Under the pieces are notes generated by a model. It did no database searches, was not told the DNA's origin, and worked only from the letters and a program-made list of their open reading frames with translations. Both the position numbers and the translations under genes were made by a program. Below, in pieces: positions 12,101 through 25,613 of a DNA stretch of 64,000 bases (within the stretch, counting starts at the first letter, position 1; each line of letters begins with the position of its first letter). The stretch covers positions 68,535,679 to 68,599,678 of the forward strand of contig CM056586.1 in assembly GCA_029721435.1 (NCBI GenBank). The letters run 5' to 3'. This DNA comes from Gymnothorax reevesii (Eukaryota; Chordata; Actinopteri; Anguilliformes; Muraenidae).

Positions 12101-12236
12101 ACGGTTACATTATATCAGTTCCGTGCACTTAATACATAATCCCCACTCATGACTTCCAGTATATCTGCAGCATATCTTAATAACAAACTCTATGAAATTT
12201 TACCAGCTATTATCAAATTTGATTTGCTGGGAAACA
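9120..12236. other. intron with A-rich low-complexity block
   Basis: Nothing with coding evidence. About 10530-10775 is an A-rich low-complexity block built of AAAAC/AAAAT-like units, and a pyrimidine-rich patch lies near 11680-11760. Predicted ORFs through these are artefacts of composition. Confidence 0.5.
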
Positions 12237-12240
12237 TTAA

Positions 12241-13079
12241 CCCTCAAGCAACCAAGCCTTTTAGCAATTAAAATAACAAAGTGCGCAAAAATGTACATTT
12301 TTAATGACTATTTTTGTGTTCATCATATCCACATAGCTTCAATAACACATGGCATATAATTAAATGATCTAATGCAATTAAGGGTTTTGATTGATTTTTT
12401 TTTTGTGATCAAAGAATTATGGAAAGTTGTGTGGGGGTCAATAATGACCCCAGAAAATACGTAGGCTTTTCAAGCTTATGGACACCAATTTTATTATAAT
12501 GGCCAATTTTAAACACAATACTGCTGTTTTGCAGTATTACCTTGCTTATCAGATCTGGAATTACATGATTTACATGATTTATTTTTCACCCCTGCTAAGG
12601 AAGCCATGTTTTCATTTATTGGTGCATACATGTGTCTGTCTCTCAGTCATCAACTTTTCCCCAAACACTAACAGTCTGATTTGCACCACGGGAGTAGATA
12701 TGGGTCCAAGGAACAAATTGTTAAAATTTGATTGGAACTGTGCAAAGTACTAGGGAGCTAAAAATATATAAAAATTCAAAGTTGACATGATGGGATTAAC
12801 GGATTAAGAGAGTTATTCTTGTCATTTTATGGATGGTATGTGCCCCCCTGGGAGCACATTTTCCATCTCGACTAGGAAATAATAATAATTTGCTTTGGAT
12901 GAGGTACGGTCTACTAAATCTGGGGTCAAAAATGACCCCACAGATTTCTCAATCACCCCTGCCACACCGATGGCTTGACAAACTCATAGCAGGAAACATT
13001 TTTCTGATTTAAAATTTCAAAACAACTGATGAAAGTATACGTCTGGATTTCTTAATCACCCGACTCAGTCACTTGAGGG
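12241..13079. mobile_element. TTAA-flanked piggyBac-like element, 839 bp
   Basis: TTAA (12237-12240) is followed by CCCTCAAGCAACC. The right end reads GTCACTTGAGGG followed by TTAA (13080-13083), so there is an 8-bp perfect terminal inverted repeat with TTAA on both sides. Internally a short hairpin-like motif recurs: GGGGTCAATAATGACCCC near 12427 and GGGGTCAAAAATGACCCC near 12920. No transposase ORF of useful length was seen, so this is probably a non-autonomous deletion derivative. Confidence 0.65.
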
Positions 13080-13555
13080 TTAATAATTAGCGAGGATTAT
13101 CGATGTAGGAAGCGAACCCACGGACAAACAGCTCAAGGGCAGCCGGCTAACATCATTAGCAGTTATCGTTAATTAAGTACCATGAGCAGTAAGCAGCAAG
13201 TACCAGAGCACCTGGGAGGGTGTGTGTCTCACAGCGACTGTAATACTACAGCAGCTCAGAGCTGTAGGCAGTGTGTTAAGAACAGGGGCTCAGATCAGCA
13301 CAGCCGTACTCTTTGCTTAGCTACTACGAGCCTCAGTAACAACGCTACAGTGCATTTTCAGATGAACAGAAACACATGCACGCGATCGCACAAAAACTGT
13401 AGAATAGTGATTGTGACTACGTTGAATGGAGAATTTTTTTTTTTTTTAAGTGCACAATATCCCACACGCCCCATGGCAGCAATTGGTCATATTATGCCTT
13501 TAAAAATTGCTAATCAACATAGTCACCACTCTCCCTGACTGTATACACATATTAA

Positions 13556-13556
13556 T

Positions 13557-13592
<36 letters not shown>

Positions 13593-13622
13593 ACGCACAC
13601 GCACACGCACACGCGCACACAC
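13556..13622. repeat. (CA)n microsatellite with CACACG variants
   Basis: A run of AC dinucleotides passes into ACACGC units. The predicted histidine/threonine/arginine-rich ORF at 13507-13698 is a translation of this simple repeat and not a gene. Confidence 0.95.
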
Positions 13623-14489
13623 TCAAATAATTAGAAGTATTATTGCCCACAGATTACAGTATTACCACTTTCCTCATGCAGTACCTCCCACACTGTAGAA
13701 TAACACACTGCCAATAAAATTAAAAAATGCGTTCAAGAGTATTTAAATGAAGTTTTGCGCTGAAGTAGTTGGAAAGTCGCCCGACACACAAAAAAGAAAC
13801 AAAAAAGGCAGTTTACCCAAAGAGCGCTGAAAGAAAATTAGATTTATATTTTTAAAACCTATCTCAAGACGTTTCAGAAGCATCATCTGAGGAGGGTATT
13901 TTAATGTGAGCAAAAGCACCTGGTGGTTTCCCAGCCACAAGGTCCAGGGTTTAGGGGCCACTTCCTGTTCTAATGCCCCCACCTTCCTCTTGCCCCATAA
14001 ACATTGAGAGGGACCATCAATGACACGGGAGTGGAAACCAGTTGGAGGAGGAGCATGATGAGCATGTAGCTCATCCAATTAGAACAGCAGCACACATCAC
14101 AGGGGACAGAGTATCTGACGGACAACCCATTTCCAGGAAGTATAGACTGCTGGCCTTCACCTCAGTGTTAAATAACTCCAGGGGTAAATAATGCTTCATT
14201 TCGTGAGGGACAGGACCGTACACACAAACGTGAGTTTGGTTAAAGTTACTGCTGCCTGCTTGGATCAATGATACTGCAAGTAACTTCCAGGAATATCCCC
14301 TGAACAAACCAGAAGTGCATAGCTCATTAAATATAAAAAAACTGTCCAACACCGCATGTGAAGAAATGAACCCACAGAGAGCTTTAAGTTGATCTACATG
14401 AGAGATGTTACACGAAATCAGCACCTCCAAATTTATTAAAATAGGATCAAGGGTCCTGTAGCTTACCGGCAAGCAGTCTTACAGCGATG

Positions 14490-15535
14490 ATACAAGTTAT
14501 GAAAATTTCATGCAAGGTTTGACATTTGAATCAATGAAAATCAATGTCAAGTTCACTAAATAAAAGTTCACATACGTTTATAATACCTTCTGTAATACAA
14601 TCCTAAGCTCTGAAGCAGTTTTGGCGAAACAAGTCAGTAAAATGTGTCAATATGTATTCAATATGTCAACTGTGAACTTTAAAGATCACAGCATGTCAAG
14701 TTGTGGTCAGCAAATGGACTTCATATATGACTTTCTAAATGTCTCTATACAAACCGTACCTCAATCTGTGACCATTTTGGTGATACAAGTCATTGTAATT
14801 TCACTGTCGAGTTTGACCCACAAAAGGTCACTGACAGTCAAGTTGAAGGTCACCAAATGAAAAATCATATGTGACTTCCGAGTTGTCATTAACACAAACT
14901 TAGGCTCCATCTGTGACCGTTTTAGTGATACAAGTCATTCAATTTTCACTAGGTCACATTTGACCTTTGAAGGTCAATACAAAGGTCATCAAATCAAAGT
15001 TCATATATGACTTCTTATATGTCTGTAATACAAACCTAGACTCCATCTGAGACCGTTTTGGCAAGACAAGTCATTGTAATTGTATTATGTCAAGTTTGGC
15101 CTTCAAATGTCATCAACAGTCAAGCTGAATGTCACCAAATGAAAGTTCATGTGACTTCCAATGTCAGTAACACAAACCCAGGCTCCATTTGTGACCTTTT
15201 CAGTGATAGAAGCCATTGAATTTTCTCTAGGTCAAGTTAGACCTTTGAAGGTCAATATGAAGGTCAAATGAAAGTTCATACATGACTTCCTATGCTTCTC
15301 CAATACAAACCTACACTCAATCTGTAACGATTTTGCTGATCTAGGTCATTGAAATTTCACTGTATAGTTTGGCCGTTCAAGATCACTGAAGGTCAAGTTT
15401 AAGGTCACCCAATGAAACTTCATGCATGAATTCCTATATGGCCAAAATAAAAGCCTAAGCTCCATCTGTAATAGTTATGGTGATAGAAGTCATTGAAATT
15501 TCACTATGTGAAGTTTGACCTTTGAAGGTCAACTG
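14490..15535 (+). repeat. diverged tandem array, unit about 135-150 bp
   Basis: Six to seven diverged units follow one another. Each has the order: TTCATATATGACTTC-like start, AATACAAACCTAGGCTCCAT, CTGTGACCGTTTTGGTGATA, CAAGTCATTGAAATTTCAC, GTCAAGTTTGACC, AGGTCA blocks, CACCAAATGAAAG. Unit starts fall near 14718, 14868, 15003, 15149, 15282 and 15427. The array is dense in AGGTCA and TGACCT hexamers. ORFs through it are short and frame-broken. Confidence 0.8.
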
Positions 15536-15840
15536 TACATTGATGGTACCAAGGTAAGTTGATTGCTTGATTTAGAAAAAAAATTATCACGCGGTTTTTG
15601 AGAAATCTTTTTTTTTTCTTTTTTTTCCACAGTCCTATCTAACATTGGAGCGAAAACTTCAAGGGCCCATAAAACGGACAAAAATGATTCAATCAAAAAT
15701 CTGGGAAAAACTTCTTGAGATATGGTCTAGTAGTATGTTATTGCAAATTTACAAGAAAATTCATCAGGCCAAAATAAGGATGTTCTGGACGACGGACGCC
15801 ACACCACGACAATAGCTTAGCGGCTCATAGGGCCAGTAAG
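15536..15840 (+). repeat. tail of the array-bearing repeat
   Basis: Sequence following the tandem array ends with GGACGACGGACGCCACACCA and CGACAATAGCTTAGCGGCTC, which resembles the terminal part of a common fish repeat. It suggests that the tandem array and this tail form one mobile unit. No superfamily is assigned. Confidence 0.4.
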
Positions 15841-16590
15841 CTAAAAACTTTACAGGTAGATGTTAAAGTTTTTCTGCACAGCCAGGAGTTTTCCAGCATT
15901 TTGTAAAATGTCATGAATACCAGGGAGTTTTCTTTATTTCAAGTTCTCACATTATTTATAGTTTGCCAATGTTCAGCATACATCACAATGCAAGAAAAAA
16001 TCTAACAGTAATACTGCACTTATGTCCAGTACCAACTTCTGAAGACTCACTTCTCACATTTAACTGCATCAGTAAAATGAAAAGGCGCTGAGGCCTATCC
16101 AGCAGTGCTCAGGTCTGATTCAGCTGCCATTTAATAATATAGAGCTTTGCACTCTCAAACAATAATTTACACATTCAAACTATAAAAACTAGACTATAAA
16201 CAACAACTCTGTACTAACTTGCCTTGTAAACAAACACACATCCAAGAATTGCGAACAACATTTATAATGCAATAATTTTATTGCAATTTATTTTTACTAT
16301 TGTTTTACTTCCAGTGCTCTGTATAATTTTACTGCATTTGGACACCAAGGCGGAAAGATATGCGCATTGCGCACCGCCCCAGACGAAAACACACTTTGAT
16401 GAAGTATACGAGTTAAAGAGGTTGAAATGATTAACTACTGGGTCAATAAACTACCAAGTCCAACTCAACAATAGAAAAAGAAAACACTCATCAATATCAT
16501 CTGCCACCATGAGAACCAAAGCAAGGTCATACACACACAAAATATGATACATTTTGGTGGTTCCTGAGGAAACTCGTCCCCATTTATCCC

Positions 16591-16618
16591 GACAGACAGA
16601 CAGACAGACAGACAGACA
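16591..16618. repeat. (GACA)n microsatellite
   Basis: About seven perfect GACA units. Confidence 0.95.
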
Positions 16619-19600
16619 CGGACGGGCAAGCTCTGCTGCGATATCCCCCGCTCGTGCTCATGAAGGTGTTCACTAAACTACCGTTCTGCAATGTAGTCAT
16701 GTACCTGGCAGTTTTATTTACATCAGTATCATCATTGTGTGATCGCCGTCCCACCCCTTCGGAACATTATAAGTATAAAAGTTGGCAAAAATAAAGCCTT
16801 TCTAACGCCTATAGACTTCAGCCAGTATTACAAAGCCCGTGGCCCCAGAGAAAACTGCTCCACTAAGATCACACATGGTGCTGCTACAGTTCCTCTCCAA
16901 CAACCTTTTGTTTCCAGGCAATCATGGCATCATACCCACCTGCATTATTAAACACTGCGCATCCGAGGACACAGAGGCGCAGCGAGTCCAGATAATGTTA
17001 TCCTGGCCCTCTGCCCGCGTGTTTAATGCAAAACGAGTGCAGGCTGCTAACACATGGTGCCACATTAATGCAAAAAGAGAACGCTGATCACTCCTGCCAG
17101 AGTCCCAGGGCCAGAAATCCCCCCCCCCCCCCCAACATCTCATACTTATTTATAGCACTAGAAGAAGAGCTTTAAAATAAGAATTCAACATCCATTTTGA
17201 GCTGGATTGCTAAAGCACAAGACCCTTTCCCTGGTTTGTGTAACGGTCGAGAACTCAAGAGCATCTGATGAATGTCTGAAAGTAGCTTAATGGGCAACTT
17301 AAAGGAGAGGAAATCCCACCTTTATAAAGCCTAGACACAGAATTACAAACAGAATTTTTTTTGGCAATATTAGTCTTGATAGCAAATAAACTACACGTTC
17401 TCAGGAAGTCAAACCACCTAAGGCACAATCACGGAAATGGATTCATTTATATTAATACACATTTTTCTCGAAGAGGTTGACTTCCCTTTATGATAAATCA
17501 TCTAACTGTCAAGTGTTCAAATTCCTCCCAAGAGCAACAGCCCTAATTAACTGTAAAGATTATAAAAAAATCATAATTGGTCTTATACCTTCTCTGCCAA
17601 CACTAACCTCGTCTCATGACAAATTACGATGAGGAACGCCGCAACATCAATCTCTAAAGCGCTACTCGTCTATTTTTATTGCAAATGCATTCTTAAGCTG
17701 ACTAAACTCATTCCACAAAAAACAGCACTCAGACGTGAACCTGAACAACACCTCCGCTGTAGCGTCTGAGGCACATCGCTTGGGAAAGACCCAACCGGCA
17801 AGAACATGCGTCACTACAGTGTTCCAACTTTTTGAAGAATGGGCATTTTGAAATGTGTTCTTACCAAAATTTGAATATTCAATTGCTTTCTATCGCCAGC
17901 AGCAATTGTGACACCAGTCCAGACATTCCAGTCATGCATGGATGATCATCCACCTTACTGGGCTCGAACGGCTGGGATGAGAGGAAGAGGAGGGGCAACA
18001 GCATCGTGCAGGTCCATCTGAACCCGGAGCACAGCTTTAATCAGGGGGCAGGACTGGGGGGGGGGCTTTACTGTATATCCAGCTCCAGGTGCAATAACAA
18101 CGAAGAGCCGCCATTAGCAGAGCCACTCCCGTTTCAAGTCGGGCACAAGCCCACCATCCTCTCTTCCGCTTTTCCCGATCATTCACTCGTTCCGTGCAAC
18201 TCGCACCAGGGCTGGGGGACCAATGGGATGCCCTCCGAAGGTCAAGTTCTCACCGTTCTAACTATCAGTAATGAAAACACAATCCTCCCCTACTTCCAGG
18301 CCCCCACACAAATCAGAAATAAAATTTTCTACTAATCCGAGGGGAGTTTCAAAAAAACAACCAATAATTTGCATATGTTCCATGCGGTCACAGAATAACT
18401 TGGGCAAGTTCAAGAGAAAATCTAATAAAAAATGCCCCAGAGATCAAATTGTTATTCATCCTTGAGGCTCCGTGTCAGGAAATAACAGCCATGTAACAGC
18501 AGAAGTCAGTCAAGCAGTCAACAAAATGCAACTGCACAGCAAAGGAAGAACGACTCTGAGGCGGATGATTAACTCATCCGCAGCAAAGCCGTCCCTCGTT
18601 ATTGCCAGAAAGCCTGAATAATTGACAGCCAAGCAAGTAACAAGGGACACTCATGTGTTTGATTCATGCTGGCGATAAATGTTTCAAGCTGATGTTGTGA
18701 TTTTATTTCCTGGCTCCCATATATTGCACCATAAATTGCTCTCCAAAAGCATTTCCCAGGAATTAACAAAAAAAAAAAAAAGCAAAAAATATAACAGAAT
18801 AAAAACAGACCCAGTTATTCCGCCTGAAAAATTGTTTTTCTTTTTTTTCAAAATTGGCAGATGTTCCAATCCAAAGAGCTGGGAACGGGGAAACCGATAA
18901 CAATGGATGAAGATTGAAGTGGACAAATTAATTATTCTTGCACGATTTCTTCTTCCTTTTCTTTCTCGAAGAGTAAGATCACCACTGGATCCAATACTGT
19001 CCAAACTGATTTACTGCAGTCTAGCCCTGGAATGGCACAACTTATGCTTTTACGCTAATATCCAAATGAAGAACGTCGATTTAACGTAGTTGACGCGTTT
19101 GTTTATTTCATCAAACCATACATCAACGCTCCTAGGATTTCCCATATAGGAGGCTCAACTAGTCGATAAGACTTATATGTCAATGAAGATTGCGTGGTGA
19201 AAATCTTGTCTCATTCATCAACTGTCAACCTTTTCATTTTTGAATTTGAAAAATATGCTAATTTTGAATATTTGCTTGCAGGGCATATTTCAGGCTTTAA
19301 TTTTTCGATAAACTGCGACGACCTACAAGTGGCGATGCATATTGGTATTTACCACGTGTCCATACAATATAACAGCGGCAACTGTTTTGGAAGACCGTGT
19401 CTGTTAGATGAGAAGAGCGCATTGCAAAGTCCTTAAAAAAAAAAAAGTGCAAATTTATCTCCCATTTTCAACAATGTTTTAAATAATATGAAATATTCCT
19501 CAGTGCTTCTGATGGTGAGGCCTAAAGAAAGCAAGACATAGATGATGTAGAAAAAAAAAAAAAAAATCGAGATTCTCACTGATGCGCAAGCAGAAACTGG

Positions 19601-20682
19601 CCTTTAAACATTGGACCCGGAGCAAGGAAAATAGCAAAATGGGCGTGGTCAGCAAATTCCAATCACGCATATCTTGAAAGCTATTTCACCGCTGTTTCTG
19701 AAATTTTGGTATATCACCATTGGTCCTAAGGACTATTTGCAAAGTAAGTTTCGTGGAAATTGGAGGGGGTCTGGGGGGAGCTTCGTTCAGTTTGGCGCGG
19801 TATGACCCATTAATGAAGCTAAAGAAATTCAAACATTGTCACCTGAGGCGAGTCAGAAACACACAAGACCAGTTTTAAGTAGAGTCTAAAAAATATTTTT
19901 CACACAGGCCAACCTATTTACTGCACTGACATTAAACTTATCAAAGTACCAATTCAAACAATATTTGACCATCCACTAATTCTGCCTAATATTCATTCCA
20001 ATGGTTGGAAAAAACATGACAACAGAGAACTGTCCGATTAATGAACAAACATTTCCCCGTGACAACTCACACGACTGTTTTAACAATTCAAATTTAATCA
20101 TCAAAATATGTGATGTCAACAGAACGGTGAATCTCATTGGAGATTTGTGTTACAGTCCTTGAAGAACATGCTCACAAAGTCTAAACTCTGCATTCTTAAT
20201 CCTTTTAAGGACCCAATGCTAAAAATAGTCAATGGTTCCCCCAGGAATTAGTTTCCTTAAAAGAGACTGCTGTGTAAAACTCTGCTGATATTATCTTTTG
20301 TTTTCCTTTTGTTGGAAGAAGAAGGCCGGTCGAATAATCCATGGCCTGCACACTAGATAAATGGTTTTAAACAAGCTACCTGCGCTGCTAGAGCAGTTCA
20401 CCGATTATCCAGGTCTTTCTCCGAGATGGTGAATGCAGGCCCGTCCACAAACACTCACCCTCCACTGGCAGAAGGCTGCACAGAAAAAAAAAACATTTGT
20501 TTCTCGGCCACACTGTTCTGTTGTGGGTCAAAACATAAATGTGTTTGCTATAGCGCTACCATGTGGCCAATAAGCAGAGTGGCAATAAACTCGTGGGAAA
20601 GATTTGTAACAGACCAGCCAAGTTTTACAGCTCGAGGATGTAAAAACAGCCATTTAATTTTGGGGAAGAACCCATAACCGTA
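16619..20682. other. intron, no gene recognised
   Basis: Mostly unique-looking intron sequence. It has a poly-C run at about 17119-17133, poly-A runs near 18770 and 19550, and a G-run near 18058. The 109-codon plus-strand ORF at 18006-18335 shows no domain, signal peptide or splice support and is not taken as a gene. Confidence 0.5.
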
Positions 20683-20712
20683 ACAATAATAATAATAATA
20701 AAAATAATAATT
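20683..20712. repeat. (AAT)n microsatellite
   Basis: A run of AAT units with one A-rich interruption, followed by ATCATCATC-type triplets. Confidence 0.85.
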
Positions 20713-21766
20713 ATCATCATCATAACAGCAGCAACAAAGACAAATGGTTTCTGCAGCTGCCTGGGTCCTTAATCACAGTTTGTAAGTAAGTATCTGGAAA
20801 AATGACACAAATTTTGCTTCCTGACTCCATACGCCAGTTTACTGCGCTGGGACAGTGCTGCGATTCCCGACTTTCCAGATTTATCTTTATTTTTCTCATA
20901 TTTTAATGTTTCAGATCATCCAACTAATTTTAATACGGCAACAAAGAAAATATGAGAAGACAAAAAAAAAAAATGCAGCTTTTCATCAACCTCTTAAGCC
21001 TTGGGCCTCTGGCTCAGAAAATGCTTGAAACTGCCAGGCCCAAAAATGAGCTGAGTTCATCTCTGTAACTGCAGGGTCTGTTTGCATAATCTTGGCATCA
21101 TAAAGGTATAACATCTGTGGGATTTCTATCGAGGTGCAAAAACATCAGCATATATGTAACTACGTCAGACTAAATGAAGACCGAACAACATAAATTTACA
21201 TTTTTATTTCCGCATAACAAAATTTAGCGTTTTAAGAGTGAACATCTCATTAGATTGATGCACTTGATGCCTAAACCTACTATAAAACAAAAGGACAACA
21301 TGTGAACATTACCTGAGCAAAGCCTGATGCGGATACAGTGAAGCAGAGAGAGGTTTGAGGGCTTTTGGTGGTGGGATTTGGGCACCATCTCAAAATTCAT
21401 CACCGATGACCCCTTCTGTGCCATTTGAAATTTACAGATAACAAACAATAAAACTCACTTAATTTCACAGTAGAGGTATTCCATCCATTCCATCTGAATA
21501 CAACTGTTTTGCCTTTGTTTTTACAAATCAACCAGACATCTATACAGCTTCTCATTCGAATAAAACCATACTAAAGAAAGACATTTTGACTCCAACTAAA
21601 GCAGATTTATTTACAAGGACACACGTATCTGTCTGCCTGAGTGCATCTATAGATAACAACACTGCAGTCAATTAGCATTCGGACAGTTACACCATATAAT
21701 TTCTGTATGGTTCACATTGTGTCCTGCAAACAAATGCAAATACAAAACATCCAGCCTCCATTTCAA

Positions 21767-21970
21767 CCCTTAGAGCACGGAAATAAATAATCGAATTTAT
21801 ATTTTTTAAACATCTTGTGCTGTTGAAAACCTATCATGAGTCGACTTGTTTAATAGAGCTCCCATGCGGCAGTGCTTTCAAACGAGTCACCACATGATAG
21901 GTTTTCACCAGCTTTGATTTTGATCCCTTATATCAGTGAGTAACAGTAGCTGCATTTAGCACTCCAAGGG
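21767..21970. mobile_element. TTAA-type hairpin MITE, copy 2
   Basis: It starts CCCTTAGAGCACGG and ends GCACTCCAAGGG, with the internal palindrome GTTGAAAACCTATCATGAG ... CATGATAGGTTTTCACC. The flanks are TCAA and TTGA instead of TTAA, so both copies of the target have changed or the insertion is old. Its length matches copy 4. Confidence 0.75.
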
Positions 21971-22496
21971 TTGACCAGATACTTGTAATTTGTAATTCAG
22001 TCAGCTGAAGTACAGAGCTAAACTGTTTGTGTGATTGAGTATGTGCAATCAATCACATGCAACTCCAGCTATAGGCAGCTCCTGCTCTGGACGGTGAGGC
22101 GTAATACTGTGCATCACAATGCCGGTCCGGGTTTCCTTCACCGATGGCCTGTTATTCAGCGAGGAGGCCTCTCTCACTCCATCATGAACCCAGTATTGTG
22201 GGAAACGCTGAGCAGGCAAAGTCAAAAATACCCCAGTGCAAACCTACCGAAAATGAGCTGCTCTCCCTCCCTCTGCGCCCATGCTCTAAAATTATAATGT
22301 GACTGATGATACATGTTATACGTGTATCCTTTCATTTTTATGCTTTCGCAATCCTGTCAATGCCACTGACCTTTAACTTTATTTATGCAGATGTGCTGAC
22401 CGTGAGCCACAAGAGAGGCAACAGAGGTTCAGCTCAAGAATCTACAATAAAACCACAAGAGAATAGAAAGTAAATAAATTACCCTGAATTCAAAAC

Positions 22497-22520
22497 AGCA
22501 GCAGCAGCAGCAGCAGCAGC
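22497..22520. repeat. (CAG)n trinucleotide repeat
   Basis: Eight perfect AGC/CAG units in non-coding intron sequence. Allele length may vary between individuals. Confidence 0.95.
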
Positions 22521-23289
22521 TATCGGAGGCTCACATACATGTTTCATCACAGAGCTTTCAGATGATAATCAGCTGGGGCTTTGGCTTCCTTCAGCAGCTA
22601 TCGAGTCTCCCGAAGCCCCCCCCCCCCCTCGCACTCATCCTCGACTCCCACCTCACGAGCAACGAGAGTCCGATGCGCACGCTCAGAAGATACAGGCCAT
22701 TGGGAGAGGATATCTGGTTCTGTAGACCATTTGGGAGGTTCTGGGCCGCATTCACTCCACGCAAATTAATTTCCGTTCAAGTCAAAATAAGAATCCTGCC
22801 ACAATTTTCACCTCCATGAGAATCATGACATCTGCTGTGTGGGCGAGTCAGCGCTGTGGTGATTTCAAGCCTTTTTTTCCAACCCCTTAAACTCTGATTT
22901 TTGCTTCAGCTTCCCCTGGAGTCGGTTCAAAGTCAGAAAAATGTCTCGTGTCACAAACAATGTCATATGTTCTGTATCTGCTGGTCGCAGCGCTTCACTG
23001 AAGCTACATCACGCTTCTAGAGAGAAGAATTCAAACCCAGGACGCCATATTTTTACAGCCACAGCATTAGATCAAATGCAAAAATGCATCTTGTGCATTT
23101 GTACACATTTCCCTATAATTCAGCAGGACATATTTGGGATCTTTGGAAACCTCAGGATCTCCAACAGAATTGAAAACAGGCCCAAGGCTCCTCAAATTTG
23201 AAGACAGCACCTGCATTTGACAAACCCATATATGGGTCCACAGGCATTACAGGCTTGTGTAGATCAATGTGCCTGTTTCTATGTCCACT

Positions 23290-23485
23290 ATGTTTGACTA
23301 TGCTTAAATAGTTGCTCTTGTTGAGTTTTTTTTTTATTTTTATTTTATATATTGTACTTGTTATATTTTAACTTGCTGAGATTGGCTGTTATCTTGGACA
23401 GGTCATTTTTTGCTAAAAGAGATTCTGAATCTCAATAGGACTTCCTGGTTAAATAAAGGAAAATAAATAATAAATAAATCAAAGA
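23290..23485 (+). repeat. L2-type LINE 3' tail
   Basis: The blocks ATCTTGGACAGGTCATTTTT, GAGATTCTGAATCTCAATAG and CCTGGTTAAATAAAGGAAAA, ending in AAATAAATAAT repeats, match the conserved 3'UTR tail of fish L2-like LINEs. Only the 3' tail is present, as usual for 5'-truncated insertions. Confidence 0.75.
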
Positions 23486-24924
23486 TCACCAGTAGCTTCT
23501 GAATCAATGCAGCTGGCAGGATGGCCTTCTGATGCCCAATTCCTTCCTTAGATTACAGAGGTTCTCAAACACCTTAATCAATGAACATCATGAAACCAAA
23601 TTAATAGCAAGAACAGTGTTCAGTCACTCTTGCGTTGAACCATGAATGAACCAGTTTGAAAAAATGTAAACTACCACCCCCCCACCCCCAATATGTCCTG
23701 CATTTCTTTCAAACACTCATAACAAGCTGAATATAGATTTCCACAGGTCTACATGAAAAATGACTTCACTATGTACTGATCTCTTATGGAGAGGTAGTGT
23801 CCCAATTCTCTTTTTTAATTTAACCAAGTATATCTCCCAAGGATGTGCAGGACAAAACTGGAATCAGCATAAAATGACATTTGTTGCAGCGGTAACAGTG
23901 CCAGAAAATTCTTTTTGCTCAGCTGGTCTCCATTTTAAAGTACAACGTAAATTCACGCATACTTTACAAGAATGTAACCCAAAAATATTCAGCTGAGCCA
24001 CTTTGAATTGTTAGTTTAAGAGCAGACACTTTCAGAAAATTTCTTATCGGCGTATTTTTGTTGAGAACGGACACCGCTGCTGTCAGTTTGCCTTTTCTTA
24101 ACAGCTCTTTCACCATTTGAACTGACGCCCTCAGCCAGAACTATCTCAAATGGTTCGAATATAAAACTGTAAGATCACAACAGTTCGTTTGTCTGCACAA
24201 ACATATTCCAGAAGCCATGAGTATACATTCCTCTTAAAAGCTTCCTGAACTGTAATGACTGCGACATTAAAGCAACAGTGATCTTCCGTGTTCCTTCCGT
24301 TGGCTATGATCCTTCAGAAAAGCAACACAAAAATGTGTGAATTTATAATTCCTCCTCTCAGTTTTACAGGATGAAGTCATCACAGTTGTTCCGGCCACAT
24401 TGTCATGAATTCATCGTTGGAAAGCTAAAACTGTGAAAAAATGAGAAGGCCCAGTTCCCGAGGTCAACCAAATAAACAATCGCGTATGCAGTACTCAGAA
24501 AGTGGAATGGCAAGAGCTCAGAATGGAGGAACAGCAAAGTATGCTGCACAAAGTGGAATCTATTTTTGTGTCTTCACAGACTGAAATCCCTGCAGCGGTA
24601 ACGTAGGCACAATTTTGTCCATTGCAAATGGAATATTTATCACCCTCGTTCACAGTGGTTGTTTTCTGGTCCAAAATTACAGCGTTTGCATCTCATGGGG
24701 TTGGACATCTGCTGGGTAAGTATTAGGTTTTCAATTTTTGGATTTGGATATTCATTTTAGTTTTTTCCTAATTGTAGGCCATCATTGAAGACAACACGCA
24801 AAATATTTGTTTTCTAAAAACCACATCAATTGGGCTTCCCAGAAAATGCAACATAAAAGTATTTATTTTAATTTAAATTGTGCAAGTCAGGGCAGTACTT
24901 AAGATTGTGAAGTAGCATAAGGCC

Positions 24925-25017
24925 GTCGAAACAATGCCCCGAGGATGTATGCCTTAATTAAAGCAAAAGGCTGTCCAACAAATTATGGGAGTGGACAACT
25001 TTTTTGGCCAAATAGTG
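24925..25017 (+). mobile_element. Tc1 3' remnant
   Basis: A plus-strand reading gives the usual end of a Tc1 transposase (MYALIKAKGCPTNY), preceded by ATGCCCCG in another frame, so one base is gained or lost. The end GGCCAAATAGTG followed by TA at 25018 fits a Tc1 terminal repeat. The rest of the element upstream is too decayed to delimit. Confidence 0.55.
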
Positions 25018-25613
25018 TACCATTGACCAAGCATTTTTTTTTCGTACATTTAATCAACCTGAAGAATTAAGTAAGCATACATTTGTCAAGAGGCCAGAAT
25101 CAAGCTTTGTTTTCGAGGCATATTTCCTGATCTTGGCGCGCGACAATGCAGCCACCACAACTGCTGTTACCTCCAGCACTAACCATTCAGACCCTATTTT
25201 CCAACCAAGTCAAAGGTAACTTCAGCATGAAATCTAACATCAATCATTTATTCTGACAAGAAAAGGTAAACTGTTTGTTTTTTGCACGAGTGGCAATCTG
25301 TTTGGATAGAGTTCTCATTTGAACAATAGAAAAATATTTTGTTGATGAACCAGTAGAGGGTTATATCACTGCATCCATCACAGTCAGTGAGCGACTGGGA
25401 CTCCCTGGCTGTACTGTGCTGACTCTGCAGTACTGAACAACATAGTAATGTTGGCCAGGAAACTGCACTTCCATGGGCCAAAACCCTCCTCAATCAATAA
25501 TCATGTTCCCAAAGACAGCAAATTAATGATATGCGTCATATTTTTCCCTCATTCTAGGAGTTAATGCCTCCAGGCTAGAATTTAATAGAGAACAAACCCC
25601 TCTTACACAAGGA

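Noticed and set aside
13743..14472. Two adjacent minus-strand ORFs of 111 and 133 codons
   Set aside because: No recognisable domain; different frames; composition like the surrounding intron. Possibly an old repeat, but not supported.
18006..18335. 109-codon ORF in a region with somewhat more even composition
   Set aside because: No homologous motif, contains a G-run, no conserved splice sites seen.
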